Origin: Williamsia limnetica
GTDB lineage: Bacteria > Actinomycetota > Actinomycetes > Mycobacteriales > Mycobacteriaceae
DNA: 64,000 nt
Assembly (NCBI RefSeq): GCF_003217475.1
Contig: NZ_QJSP01000008.1
Location: 186,001-250,000, forward strand
Direction of reading: 5' to 3'
Below the pieces are notes generated by a model. That model saw only the letters and a program-made list of their open reading frames with translations, was not told where the DNA came from and did no database searches. Positions 56,980 through 64,000 of this stretch are shown one piece after another. Position 1 is the first letter of the stretch; each line of letters opens with the position of its first letter. The translations under genes and the position numbers were made by a program.

Positions 56980-57627
56980 CTACAGCCAGGTACGTGCGGA
57001 AAACACGTTCAACGTGTCATCGGCAGTCGCCGTGGATACCGACATCCGCGCGCCGGACCGGATACTGACCGGTCCCCAGCAGCCATCCACCTTGATGTGG
57101 ACTCGCTTGGCGGTGATCGACGCCCGATCCTTCTGGAACGTCTTCTTACCCAGAGGTATCTCGGTGATGGTGCCGGGCTTGATCGTCGTCTGTACCGACG
57201 GTCCAACGCTTGCCGATGCGCCCAGGTTTGCCGACGGCCCGGTTGGTCCGATCGAGACGCCCACGTTCGGGCCCACCGAGGCCGTCAAACCAACTGTCGC
57301 ACCGGAAGATACGTCGATCTGACATCCAACGATCAGATACTGCTCGACGATCGCCGCCTGAACCGCCTCGGTTCCCTTGCCCGCGATCGTGCCGGCCACC
57401 TTGGCGGTGAACTCACCCTCCCGCGAAAAGGGACTCTGGGCGAGATTGTGCATCGGATTGGCAACCAGCTCAGTGGCATTGAGATCGAGCTGCCAGCCAT
57501 CATCGGTCACCGTCGAATCGTGCTTGGACTCCAGCGGCGTCGGCGTCGCAGACGCCACCCCTGAACCTAAAACTGCCGCAGCCGCCACCGCGACCAAGAC
57601 AGCAGACATCCGCATAGCTTGAGACAT
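56980..57627 (-). CDS. MspA-family outer-membrane porin
   Basis: 215 residues. Signal peptide RMSAVLVAVAAAAVLGSGVA with cleavage after ASA, then TPLESKHDSTVTDDGWQLDL, FSREGEFTAKVAGTIAGKGT, QYLIVGCQIDVSSGATVGLT and HIKVDGCWGPVSIRSGARMS. The alternating pattern and the position of the amphipathic strands match MspA-like porins that form octameric pores in the mycolic-acid outer membrane, in a subgroup with two cysteines found in corynebacteria, Gordonia and Rhodococcus. First gene of a four-gene minus-strand set with the secreted protein 35 bp downstream. Confidence 0.83.
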   Translation of the reverse strand: MSQAMRMSAVLVAVAAAAVLGSGVASATPTPLESKHDSTVTDDGWQLDLNATELVANPMHNLAQSPFSREGEFTAKVAGTIAGKGTEAVQAAIVEQYLIVGCQIDVSSGATVGLTASVGPNVGVSIGPTGPSANLGASASVGPSVQTTIKPGTITEIPLGKKTFQKDRASITAKRVHIKVDGCWGPVSIRSGARMSVSTATADDTLNVFSARTWL

Positions 57628-57720
57628 CAAGACCCCCGTTTGAATTTCAAGATCAAACACTGCGAAGAATATTGCATACACTAAACCCGAGCGCAAGCTG
57701 ACCCCTACCTGGGTTGGAGC
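57628..57720. promoter_or_regulatory. Upstream region of the porin gene cluster
   Basis: Contains AT-rich sequence (AATATTGCATACACT near 57666-57680), unusual for this genome, where the cluster promoter and any Lsr2 binding would lie. No distinct operator dyad seen. Confidence 0.35.
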
Positions 57721-58044
57721 GTGTCACGTCGCCCCGCCCGTGCCCGTAGTCCGAACGGTCTGAACCTGACCTCGCCAAAGACAGACCGAGGCGCCAAGTC
57801 CCCTACTGCTTGGCTAAACATGGGCGGTCTGAGTGGAACCGCACTGCCCGACAGCGCGTCCGCGCATTTGCTGCCTGGCCTAGACCTGGTTCGATGGAAT
57901 ATGGAAACGACAGGCAGCCCTGATGCGGAGCTGACGACCCTCCCGCCTCTTCTATTGCTGCGCGGCTCCGACTTCGCCGTAGTCACCTTCGAGAAACGCC
58001 GACTCGCCACACGCATCCTCAGATCAGCAAACAACCTCCCCTAA
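57721..58044 (+). CDS. ORFan reading frame, doubtful
   Basis: 107 codons from a GTG (SRRPARARSPNGLNLTSP then WLNMGGLSGTALPDSASAHL, DFAVVTFEKRRLATRILRS). An equally long frame exists on the opposite strand (57705-58034), so coding direction is not secure. Third-position GC is lower than in core genes of the window. No motif, signal peptide or ribosome site stands out. Either a lineage-specific gene or non-coding sequence of the island. Confidence 0.25.
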   Translation: MSRRPARARSPNGLNLTSPKTDRGAKSPTAWLNMGGLSGTALPDSASAHLLPGLDLVRWNMETTGSPDAELTTLPPLLLLRGSDFAVVTFEKRRLATRILRSANNLP

Positions 58045-58048
58045 CCCC

Positions 58049-58195
58049 TCATCTCACGTACTGGGAACCTCGTGGAACATCCATCGACAACTGGCGCACC
58101 CATCGCGACAGAACACCAAGCCATCGGCTTCCGCTGCCCTCCACGGCCTCGAAGTCTTCCAAGCCGAACTTGCCGACGATCCGCTTCGCCTCCAT
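58049..58195 (-). CDS. Very small protein, ORFan (48 residues)
   Basis: MEAKRIVGKFGLEDFEAVEG then SGSRWLGVLSRWVRQLSMD; too short for family recognition. The composition looks protein-like, with charged helices and a Trp-containing amphipathic segment. It begins two bases after the stop of the neighbouring 69-residue frame, which favours a two-gene unit. Confidence 0.3.
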   Translation of the reverse strand: MEAKRIVGKFGLEDFEAVEGSGSRWLGVLSRWVRQLSMDVPRGSQYVR

Positions 58196-58197
58196 CA

Positions 58198-58407
58198 CTA
58201 ACCCAGTTCCCGACGTTTCCGCAGGTCAGCAAAGTACTCAAGCACACGCTCGACCTCTTGTAGAGGGTTCGAAAGCCGTCCCGGTAGCTCCGCCACGAGC
58301 ACGACGGAACCGGCGTACACGAGCAGTGTGCGCCGGTTTTCTTTACTTCTGGAGAGATACAGACCAGCGGTTCCGGTCTTCGAGGGCACATTCCCCTGCC
58401 CCGTCAC
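58198..58407 (-). CDS. Small protein, ORFan (69 residues)
   Basis: MTGQGNVPSKTGTAGLYLSR then SKENRRTLLVYAGSVVLVAE and NPLQEVERVLEYFADLRKRR. Two predicted strands and a C-terminal charged helix make it look like a genuine small protein. No family recognised. It is divergent from lsr2 and lies at the island's edge. Confidence 0.35.
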   Translation of the reverse strand: MTGQGNVPSKTGTAGLYLSRSKENRRTLLVYAGSVVLVAELPGRLSNPLQEVERVLEYFADLRKRRELG

Positions 58408-58464
58408 CGCAGGCGATGTATTTCACCACCGAATCGAAATCAGCGATCCTACGGACCCTTTTGC

Positions 58465-58470
58465 TATAGT
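58465..58470 (+). promoter_or_regulatory. Candidate -10 (TATAGT) of lsr2
   Basis: TATAGT in an AT-rich context 51 bp before the lsr2 ATG. No convincing -35. The AT-rich patch may also be an autoregulatory Lsr2 binding site. Confidence 0.4.
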
Positions 58471-58521
58471 TCTCGGTTGAGACAGATACGTCCAACAAAT
58501 GGCGCAACTACTGGGGGCTCG

Positions 58522-58854
58522 ATGGCTAGGAAACAGATCGTTCAATTCATCGACGACATCGACGGCAGCGTGCTCGATGATTTCGTCACCGTCCGATGGG
58601 GACTCGGCGACAAGCAGTACGAGTTCGACACCTCCCCGGAGCATGCCGACGAGTTCTACGAGTCGCTCGAGAAATATGTGTCGATCTCACGCCGTGTCGA
58701 GTCTGTCCGACAGGGCCGCAACACCTCCCGCGGCGCACCGGCCTCCCGCGATGTATCCGTCATTCGGGAATGGGCTCGCGAGAACGGCTACGAGGTCAAT
58801 GCCCGCGGTCGTGTTTCGGCCCCGATCATCGAAGCGTTCGACGCGGCGCACTGA
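58522..58854 (+). CDS. lsr2: Lsr2-family nucleoid protein / xenogeneic silencer
   Basis: 110 residues. The N-terminal oligomerisation half is MARKQIVQFIDDIDGSVLDD then QYEFDTSPEHADEFYESLEK. A basic linker RRVESVRQGRNTSRG leads to the C-terminal DNA-binding part SVIREWARENGYEVNARGRV with the minor-groove RGR hook. Lsr2 silences AT-rich foreign DNA like H-NS. The N-terminus departs from the canonical mycobacterial KKVTVTLVDDIDG form, so this may be a second copy. It sits exactly at the boundary of the accessory island. The ATG at 58522 is used because upstream codons lack homology. Confidence 0.92.
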   Translation: MARKQIVQFIDDIDGSVLDDFVTVRWGLGDKQYEFDTSPEHADEFYESLEKYVSISRRVESVRQGRNTSRGAPASRDVSVIREWARENGYEVNARGRVSAPIIEAFDAAH

Positions 58855-58874
58855 TTCACTCCACGACCGACAAC

Positions 58875-60596
58875 TCACAGGCGACTCTCCAGCCGCGCTG
58901 ACAGACCCGCCTCCTGCAGATCGAGACGTTCGAGCATCGCACGTACGGCTTCATCGTCGATGTCGCCCGCGTCGCGACTCTCGATCAACGCGTCCCGTTG
59001 TGCCTGCAGCACACGGCGGTACAGCGTCGCAAAGGTCTCGGCCCGTTCTGTGTGGGCGTCGGGATCCGGCATCTCTTCGACGTCACGAGACTGCCTCGCG
59101 ACGGTGGTGCGAATGAAGTCGACGGTGGAGGAGTCGAGACCATCTGGCGGCGAGGCGACGAAATCCTCGATCACGCCGTCGGATGCAAAATGCACGATGC
59201 TCTCTGCTTTCGACGTCTCGCGCTGGACGTACCGTTCCTCTTCTTCGGAATGCAGATGCAGCCGGGCGATCATCCACGGCAGCGTGGTGCCCTGGATCAG
59301 AATCGTCCCGACGGCCACCACGAACGCGATCGCCTGAATCGCCGATCGCTCCGGAAACGGCTCACCGGATTCCAGAGTCGCCGGTATACCGGATGCCGCG
59401 GCCAAGGTCACCACACCGCGCATACCGGTCCACGAAACCACCAGACTCTCTTGGAAAGTCAGCTTTCTGCGGTCTATCTTGTCCCGCCACGACTTCACCT
59501 TCGCGCTCGAGCGGCGCGGGGCCTTATCGGGTTTGTCGGTCGTCTTTTTTCGCGGACGCGGAGCCCGCGGCCCCGCGGAGATCTCCAGCTCCGCCGCATT
59601 GCTGGACATGTGACTGCTCAGCAATCCGCGGCCGAACATGAGGAATACACAGAGCGGCCGAGTTACGAGAACGGCGAACAGGACCACCAGCGAGGCCAGC
59701 GCGACCCCGACCAGTGATTCACGCGCCTCTCGTAGGTCATCGATGATGAATCGCAGCTGTAACCCGATGTAGGCGAACACAAAAGCTTCCAACAGAACAT
59801 CCACCGAGTTCCAGACGTATCGCTCCTGCAGTCTGGTCTGGTAGCCGGCATGTACCGATCCCGACCCCACCACGAATCCGGCGATCACCACCGCGAGCAC
59901 CCCGGAGGCATGCAGGTACTCGGCGGCGACGAAGGCCGCGAACGGCACCACGAAACCGAGGACCGTTTCCAGCGCCGGGTTCTTGAGGTGTCGGCGGATC
60001 CACAGCGTCCCGAATCCCATGACCACACCCACGATGGGACCGAGGACCGCGTTGTAACCGAACAGCAGCAACGGGTTTCCGATGAATGAGTGGGTACCCG
60101 CGATCTGCGACACCGCGATCGCGAACAGCGACAGCGCTGCCGCATCGTTCACCAGTGACTCCCCGGTGAGGATCGCCATGACGCGCCTGGGAAGACCCAG
60201 CTTTCGTCCGATGGCGACCGCCGTCACCGCATCCGGGGGCGCCACGATCGCACCGAGCAGCAACGCCAGCAAGAACGTGAACTCGGGGATGAACAGGGTC
60301 GCCACCAATCCCACGGTGAAGGCCGTGACGACCACCATCGCGACCCCGAGGCCGAGAATCGGCTTGATGTTGCGCAAAAAGCTCGGGAAGGAAAAGCCGA
60401 GAGCCGCCGAATACAGCAGTGGCGGCAGGACAACCGTCAGCAGGATATGGGACTCGAGTTCCACCCGCGGCAACCCGGGAATGAACGAGATGAGCAGTCC
60501 GACCACCAGGATGATCAAGGCCGGTTGCATGCCACGGCGATCCGCGAGCGCGGTGACGATAACGGCGCCCACCAGCACCAGAAGGAGCAGTTCCAT
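58875..60596 (-). CDS. Na+/H+ antiporter, CPA1/NhaP type
   Basis: 573 residues. About twelve membrane helices occupy residues 1-420; GAIVAPPDAVTAVAIGRKLG and AILTGESLVNDAAALSLFAI contain the ND ion-binding pair characteristic of CPA1 antiporters. A charged loop with RAPRPRKKTTDKPDKAPRRS interrupts the helices near 335-370. The C-terminal cytosolic domain (about 440-573) is helical. Exchanges Na+ or K+ for protons to balance pH. It converges on lsr2 with a 20-bp gap. Confidence 0.92.
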   Translation of the reverse strand: MELLLLVLVGAVIVTALADRRGMQPALIILVVGLLISFIPGLPRVELESHILLTVVLPPLLYSAALGFSFPSFLRNIKPILGLGVAMVVVTAFTVGLVATLFIPEFTFLLALLLGAIVAPPDAVTAVAIGRKLGLPRRVMAILTGESLVNDAAALSLFAIAVSQIAGTHSFIGNPLLLFGYNAVLGPIVGVVMGFGTLWIRRHLKNPALETVLGFVVPFAAFVAAEYLHASGVLAVVIAGFVVGSGSVHAGYQTRLQERYVWNSVDVLLEAFVFAYIGLQLRFIIDDLREARESLVGVALASLVVLFAVLVTRPLCVFLMFGRGLLSSHMSSNAAELEISAGPRAPRPRKKTTDKPDKAPRRSSAKVKSWRDKIDRRKLTFQESLVVSWTGMRGVVTLAAASGIPATLESGEPFPERSAIQAIAFVVAVGTILIQGTTLPWMIARLHLHSEEEERYVQRETSKAESIVHFASDGVIEDFVASPPDGLDSSTVDFIRTTVARQSRDVEEMPDPDAHTERAETFATLYRRVLQAQRDALIESRDAGDIDDEAVRAMLERLDLQEAGLSARLESRL

Positions 60597-60661
60597 GGGC
60601 GGATTGTGTCAGCTGGAAGGTGTTCCCGCTGGGTGTCGGCCCACCGCCCACCCCTGTCTTG

Positions 60662-61705
60662 CTAGTCGTCGCCAGGTTCCTCCGGCCGCGCCTTGGACGG
60701 TTGCACCCGCTTGGGCTCCCCCGGCATCTTCGGATAACTCGGCGGGTACGGCATGTCTCCCAGCCCGTCGCGCTCGTCCCGTTCGACGAGTTCGATCAGT
60801 GAGTCGAGACTGCCGCGGCGCGAATCGATGTCGGCCATCGGATCACCGCGACGCGCGAGCAGCGCCGGAACGGTGGCGATGGTGCAGTCGAGCGGATCGA
60901 CATCGACCAATTCCTCCCAGCTCACCGGGGTCGACACGGTCGCGGTCGGGGTGCGCCGCGCCGAGTAACCGGCCGCGATGGTGCGATCACGCGCGTTCTG
61001 GTTGAAGTCGATGAAGATCCGTTCCCCGCGCTCCTCCTTCCACCACGACGTGGTGATCGAGGAACTGTCACGACGTTCCAGCTCACGGGCCAGTGCGATC
61101 ACCGCGCGGCGGGCCACGATGAAGTCCCACCTGGGCTCGATCGGCACATAGACGTGTAGCCCGCGACCGCCCGAGGTCTTGGGATAGCCGTGCAACCCGA
61201 GCTCGTCGAGCAGCGGCCGCAACACGTCGATAGCGACGCGGCGGGCATCGGAGAAGTCGGTCCCCGGTTGTGGATCGAGATCGATGCGCAGCTGATCCGG
61301 ATGGTCGTTGTCCGGCGCGATCGTCGGCCACGGATGGAACGTGACCGTACCCAGGTTCGCGGCCCAGACGATGTCCGGCGCGCTGGTGGTGCGGATGGCA
61401 TCGGCCTTGCGCCCGGACGGGAAGGTGATCGACGTCGATTGCACATGCTCGGGACGTTTTGCCGCGACCCTTTTTTGGTAGATCTCCTCCCCCTCGATGC
61501 CGTCGGGAAACCGCTGAAGGAATGTCGGCCGGTCGCGCAGCGCGTTCAACAGGGCGCCGTCGACTGCGACGGTGCGGTAGTACTCGACCAGATCTCTTTT
61601 GCGGCCGCCCTTTTCACCGAGCTGCGGAAAGTAGATCTTGTCAGGGTTGGACAACCGGACGGCGGTGCCGTCGACGTCGAGTTCTTCGGCGGGTGATCTG
61701 GCCAT
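60662..61705 (-). CDS. Prim-PolC: LigD-like polymerase/primase-domain protein
   Basis: 347 residues. AEP-type polymerase related to the LigD polymerase domain: RLSNPDKIYFPQLGEKGGRK, RFPDGIEGEEIYQKRVAAKR, RIDLDPQPGTDFSDARRVAI with the catalytic D-x-D, KTSGGRGLHVYVPIEPRWDF, and ERIFIDFNQNARDRTIAAGY with the third acidic residue. In mycobacteria the counterpart (Rv3730c; Prim-PolC) works with LigC in gap-filling excision repair. The start ATG overlaps the ligase stop (TGATG), so translation is coupled; the longer frame upstream overlaps ligase coding sequence. Confidence 0.92.
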   Translation of the reverse strand: MARSPAEELDVDGTAVRLSNPDKIYFPQLGEKGGRKRDLVEYYRTVAVDGALLNALRDRPTFLQRFPDGIEGEEIYQKRVAAKRPEHVQSTSITFPSGRKADAIRTTSAPDIVWAANLGTVTFHPWPTIAPDNDHPDQLRIDLDPQPGTDFSDARRVAIDVLRPLLDELGLHGYPKTSGGRGLHVYVPIEPRWDFIVARRAVIALARELERRDSSSITTSWWKEERGERIFIDFNQNARDRTIAAGYSARRTPTATVSTPVSWEELVDVDPLDCTIATVPALLARRGDPMADIDSRRGSLDSLIELVERDERDGLGDMPYPPSYPKMPGEPKRVQPSKARPEEPGDD

Positions 61706-62745
61706 CAGTCCTGTCCCTCCAATACATCGAACAGGTCGTAGGTCAACGGGACCTCCAGCTGCTCGTAGCCACAACTCTCGGGGTCGCGGTCGGGGCGCCA
61801 CCGTACGAACTGCACGGTGTGCCGAAAGCGTGGTCCTTCCATCTGGTCGTAACCGACCTCGACCACCAGCTCGGGCCTGATCGGGATCCACTGCGCAGAA
61901 CCCTTTTCCTTCCACCTGCTCGGCTCGCCCTCTGCGACGTTGTCGGGGTCCAGTCGCATCGGTTCGAGTAGCTTCTGCAGCTCGATCCGCTTCGCGTCGG
62001 AGAACGCACCCGCACCGCCGACCATGCGCAGTTCACCGTCGGCATAAAGCCCGAGGAGCATCGAGCCCAGTCCGGTGCCGCTCTTGTGGACGCGGTAACC
62101 GATCACCACGCAGTCGGCGCTGCGCTTGTGTTTGACCTTGATCATCTCTCGTTTGCCCGGCACATAGAGTCCATCGAGGCGCTTGCTGACCACACCGTCG
62201 AGTCCTGCCCCTTCGAACTCGGAAAACCAGTTCTGCGCCAGATCGGCATCGGTGGTCACCCGGCTCACGCGACAACGTCCTGCACCCGGGATGGCTTCGA
62301 GAAGCGCTTCGCGCCGCACCGAGAACGGCTCCTTGGTCAGATCTTTGTCCCGAGTTGCCAGTGCGTCGAAGCCGATGAACATCGCCGGCGTCTGTTCGGC
62401 GAGCATGTCGACCCGGGACTTCGCCGGATGGATCCGGATCGAGAGGGCGTCCCAGCTGAGCCTGCGGACCCCGTCGAACACCGCCTGCACCCCGATCTCG
62501 CCGTCGACAACGACCCTGTCCGGCAGCTCTTCTCGCGCCGCCTCGACAAGCTCTGGAAAGTAGCGCCCCAAGTCCTTGCCCCCGCGGGAGCCGATGACGA
62601 CCTCATCGCCGTCCCGAAAGATGATCGCCCGGAACCCGTCCCATTTCGGCTCGTGTGACCACGCCGAGGCACCCGGATCATTCGGGATCTTCGCAGCCGC
62701 TTTGGCCAGCATCGGCGTCACCGGAGGCATCACTGGGAGGTCCAT
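61705..62745 (-). CDS. ligC: ATP-dependent DNA ligase LigC
   Basis: 346 residues. The adenylated lysine is Lys34 in WSHEPKWDGFRAIIFRDGDE. RGGKDLGRYFPELVEA, RVVVDGEIGVQAVFDGVRRL, LDGVVSKRLDGLYVPGKREM and IKVKHKRSADCVVIGYRVHK are nucleotidyltransferase motifs III to V; the OB-fold follows to the C-terminus. Seals nicks in repair. The start MDLPVMPPVTPML is used; GGGAGG lies upstream. Operon with Prim-PolC; equals Rv3731 in type. Confidence 0.94.
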   Translation of the reverse strand: MDLPVMPPVTPMLAKAAAKIPNDPGASAWSHEPKWDGFRAIIFRDGDEVVIGSRGGKDLGRYFPELVEAAREELPDRVVVDGEIGVQAVFDGVRRLSWDALSIRIHPAKSRVDMLAEQTPAMFIGFDALATRDKDLTKEPFSVRREALLEAIPGAGRCRVSRVTTDADLAQNWFSEFEGAGLDGVVSKRLDGLYVPGKREMIKVKHKRSADCVVIGYRVHKSGTGLGSMLLGLYADGELRMVGGAGAFSDAKRIELQKLLEPMRLDPDNVAEGEPSRWKEKGSAQWIPIRPELVVEVGYDQMEGPRFRHTVQFVRWRPDRDPESCGYEQLEVPLTYDLFDVLEGQD

Positions 62746-62779
62746 GATGAACCATCCTTCCACTTGTAGGGTCGGAACC

Positions 62780-63691
62780 GTGGAAAAACGCCCTGCCGGA
62801 CGCTACGCACCGTCACCGTCAGGCGACCTGCACCTGGGAAACCTCCGGACTGCCTTGTTGGCCTGGATGTTTGCACGCACCACCGACCGCGCGTTCATGA
62901 TGCGGGTGGAGGATCTCGATCGAGTCCGCCCAGGATCGGAGCAGCGACAGCTCGACGATCTCGCGAAGGTCGGAATCGAGTGGGACTCGCCTGTGATGCG
63001 CCAGTCGCAGCGACTGCCCCATTACGACGCCGTCATCAACGACCTCCGCGAGCGCGGGCTGACCTACGAGTGCTTCTGCACCCGACGCGAGATCCTGGAA
63101 GCACCGAGCGCGCCACACGCCGCGGCGGGCGCCTACCCCGGGACCTGCCGCGATCTGAGTGCCTCCGCCCGTCAGGCGAAAATCGACGCAGGCCGCCCAC
63201 CCGCCATCAGACTGCGTTGTGACCGTGACGAGTTCACGGTCGTCGACACCGTCCAGGGTCCGTATACGGGTGCAATCGACGACTTCGTGCTCCGGCGGGG
63301 TGACGGGGTGGTCGCGTACAACCTTGCGGTCGTCATCGATGACGACGCCCAAGGCGTCGACCAGGTGGTGCGGGGGGACGATCTGCTCAGCTCGGCACCT
63401 CGGCAGAGTTATCTCGCAGACCTGCTGGGCCTTCCGGCCGTCACGTATGCCCACGTACCACTGGTACTGAACACCGACGGGAAACGACTGGCCAAGCGGG
63501 ACGGCGCAGTGACGCTCGAGGACTTGGCGCGCACTGGCGTGGATGCGCAGCAGGTCTTGTCACTGATCGCCGAATCCCTGGGACTCGGCGGACCGGGTGA
63601 GCGCATCTCAGCACAAACGATGCTCGGCCGGTTCGATCCGCAGACGCTGCCGAAGCATCCGTGGCGAATCGAACCGGCCGAACTGTGCTGA
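62780..63691 (+). CDS. gluQRS: Glutamyl-Q tRNA(Asp) synthetase
   Basis: 303 residues, resembling the catalytic domain of glutamyl-tRNA synthetase without the anticodon-binding domain. The N-terminal GRYAPSPSGDLHLGNLRTAL holds the HIGH-like signature and VLNTDGKRLAKRDGAVTLED the KMSKS-like loop. FMMRVEDLDRVRPGSEQRQL and CFCTRREILEAPSAP, part of the zinc site, are GluQRS features. It attaches glutamate to queuosine at the tRNA-Asp wobble base. Starts at the GTG at 62780. Divergent from ligC. Confidence 0.93.
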   Translation: MEKRPAGRYAPSPSGDLHLGNLRTALLAWMFARTTDRAFMMRVEDLDRVRPGSEQRQLDDLAKVGIEWDSPVMRQSQRLPHYDAVINDLRERGLTYECFCTRREILEAPSAPHAAAGAYPGTCRDLSASARQAKIDAGRPPAIRLRCDRDEFTVVDTVQGPYTGAIDDFVLRRGDGVVAYNLAVVIDDDAQGVDQVVRGDDLLSSAPRQSYLADLLGLPAVTYAHVPLVLNTDGKRLAKRDGAVTLEDLARTGVDAQQVLSLIAESLGLGGPGERISAQTMLGRFDPQTLPKHPWRIEPAELC

Positions 63692-63695
63692 GGAG

Positions 63696-64000
63696 TCAGG
63701 CGGCTACGGGAGCCACCGGTCCACCGGTGAGCACGCGGTATGCGTAGACACCGGCCAGCAAGGTGACCGGGATGGTGACGAGCAGGCCGACGAGGCACAG
63801 GATGGCCCCGCCGATGTTCAACAGCACGCAAACCAGTGCAAGTGGGAGAAGCTGGCCCACATTCTCCGTCGTCAACTTGAAACTCGCCTTGATCGCAGCG
63901 ATCGGATCGAGGTCACGATCGATCACGAACGTCAGCGAGTACCAGAGCAGATAACCGGTGATGAGGACCGGAAGGAAACAGAGGATGAACGCGACCGCGT
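63696..64000 (-). CDS. Integral membrane protein, N-terminal part beyond window
   Basis: The last 101 codons are visible and the frame continues past the right edge. Segments FILCFLPVLITGYLLWYSLT, then AIKASFKLTTENVGQLLPLA, CVLLNIGGAILCLVGLLVTI and LLAGVYAYRVLTGGPV show at least three helices. The pattern of a polar S-F-K-L-T/V helix start followed by a double helix and YAYR-x-L-x-GG resembles uncharacterised actinobacterial membrane proteins related to glycerophosphodiester-phosphodiesterase membrane domains. Role unknown. Confidence 0.75.
   Translation of the reverse strand, partial: AVAFILCFLPVLITGYLLWYSLTFVIDRDLDPIAAIKASFKLTTENVGQLLPLALVCVLLNIGGAILCLVGLLVTIPVTLLAGVYAYRVLTGGPVAPVAA

Noticed and set aside
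57705-58034. Minus-strand 109-codon frame
   Set aside because: Mirrors the plus-strand ORFan at the same place with no better evidence; only one doubtful entry was kept.
58265-58295. GGGTTCGAA followed by CTCCGCCA, resembling the tRNA-Ser 3' end and thus a possible attR
   Set aside because: The central part does not match and the spacing differs by five bases; it lies in a possible coding frame. Too weak to call an attachment site.

Overview
The window is GC-rich actinobacterial chromosome, most likely from a mycolic-acid-forming genus close to Gordonia. The evidence is the gene content and a gene order close to that of Mycobacterium tuberculosis: asd-ask, leuA, murT-gatD, recR-ybaB, an SRPBCC gene, a FAD oxidase with a cyclopropane-synthase-like methyltransferase, dnaX, an Rv3722c-type aspartate aminotransferase, 4.5S RNA, tRNA-Ser, and a LigC with Prim-PolC pair. 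GT87 mannosyltransferases, an MspA-type porin, PacL/CtpC and Lsr2 fit the same group. The genus is inferred; no rRNA is present.

Layout. 1-2843: catalase (cut by the window start), its FurA-type regulator and a divergent aldehyde dehydrogenase around a double operator. 2925-9829: secreted propellers, a gluconate module (gntP, gntK, GntR regulator), a membrane protein and an SRPBCC protein. 9852-10848: an AbiEi/DUF559-like gene bracketed by two copies of a 75-bp palindromic element. 10829-20878: aspartate-family and leucine biosynthesis, with a readable leucine attenuator before leuA, interrupted by a glycosyltransferase, a TetR-MFS pair and a nitroreductase. 21279-31215: LysR regulator, ctpC-pacL metal export, P450-TetR pair with twin operators, methyltransferase, two exporters and an SDR. 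31280-35090: murT-gatD (lipid II amidation), two paralogous membrane-anchored proteins and a phosphoribosyltransferase. 35234-37792: DUF222-HNH protein and a MerR regulator fused to a sliding-clamp-like domain. 37882-42385: minus-strand housekeeping block (CoA transferase, nucleoside-kinase-like, recR, ybaB, rluA). 42535-45281: FAD oxidase plus fatty-acid methyltransferase. 45295-47674: TetR regulator and a flavin reductase fused to an F420-type nitroreductase domain. 47711-54338: dnaX, two GT87 enzymes, aspartate aminotransferase, SRP RNA and tRNA-Ser(GGA).

54340-58500 looks like an accessory island attached to the 3' side of tRNA-Ser. It holds a broken serine-recombinase-like tail, a four-gene minus-strand set (MspA-like porin, secreted Cys/Pro-rich protein, small acidic protein, PA-domain-like lipoprotein) and ORFans, and ends at an lsr2 gene. 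The chromosome resumes with a Na+/H+ antiporter, Prim-PolC-LigC, gluQRS and a truncated membrane protein.

The most unusual items are the palindrome-bracketed AbiEi/DUF559 unit, the MerR-clamp fusion, the OYE-F420 fusion, and the tRNA-Ser island with a possible secreted effector/immunity pair. All functional calls come from reading translations and motifs; no database search was run.
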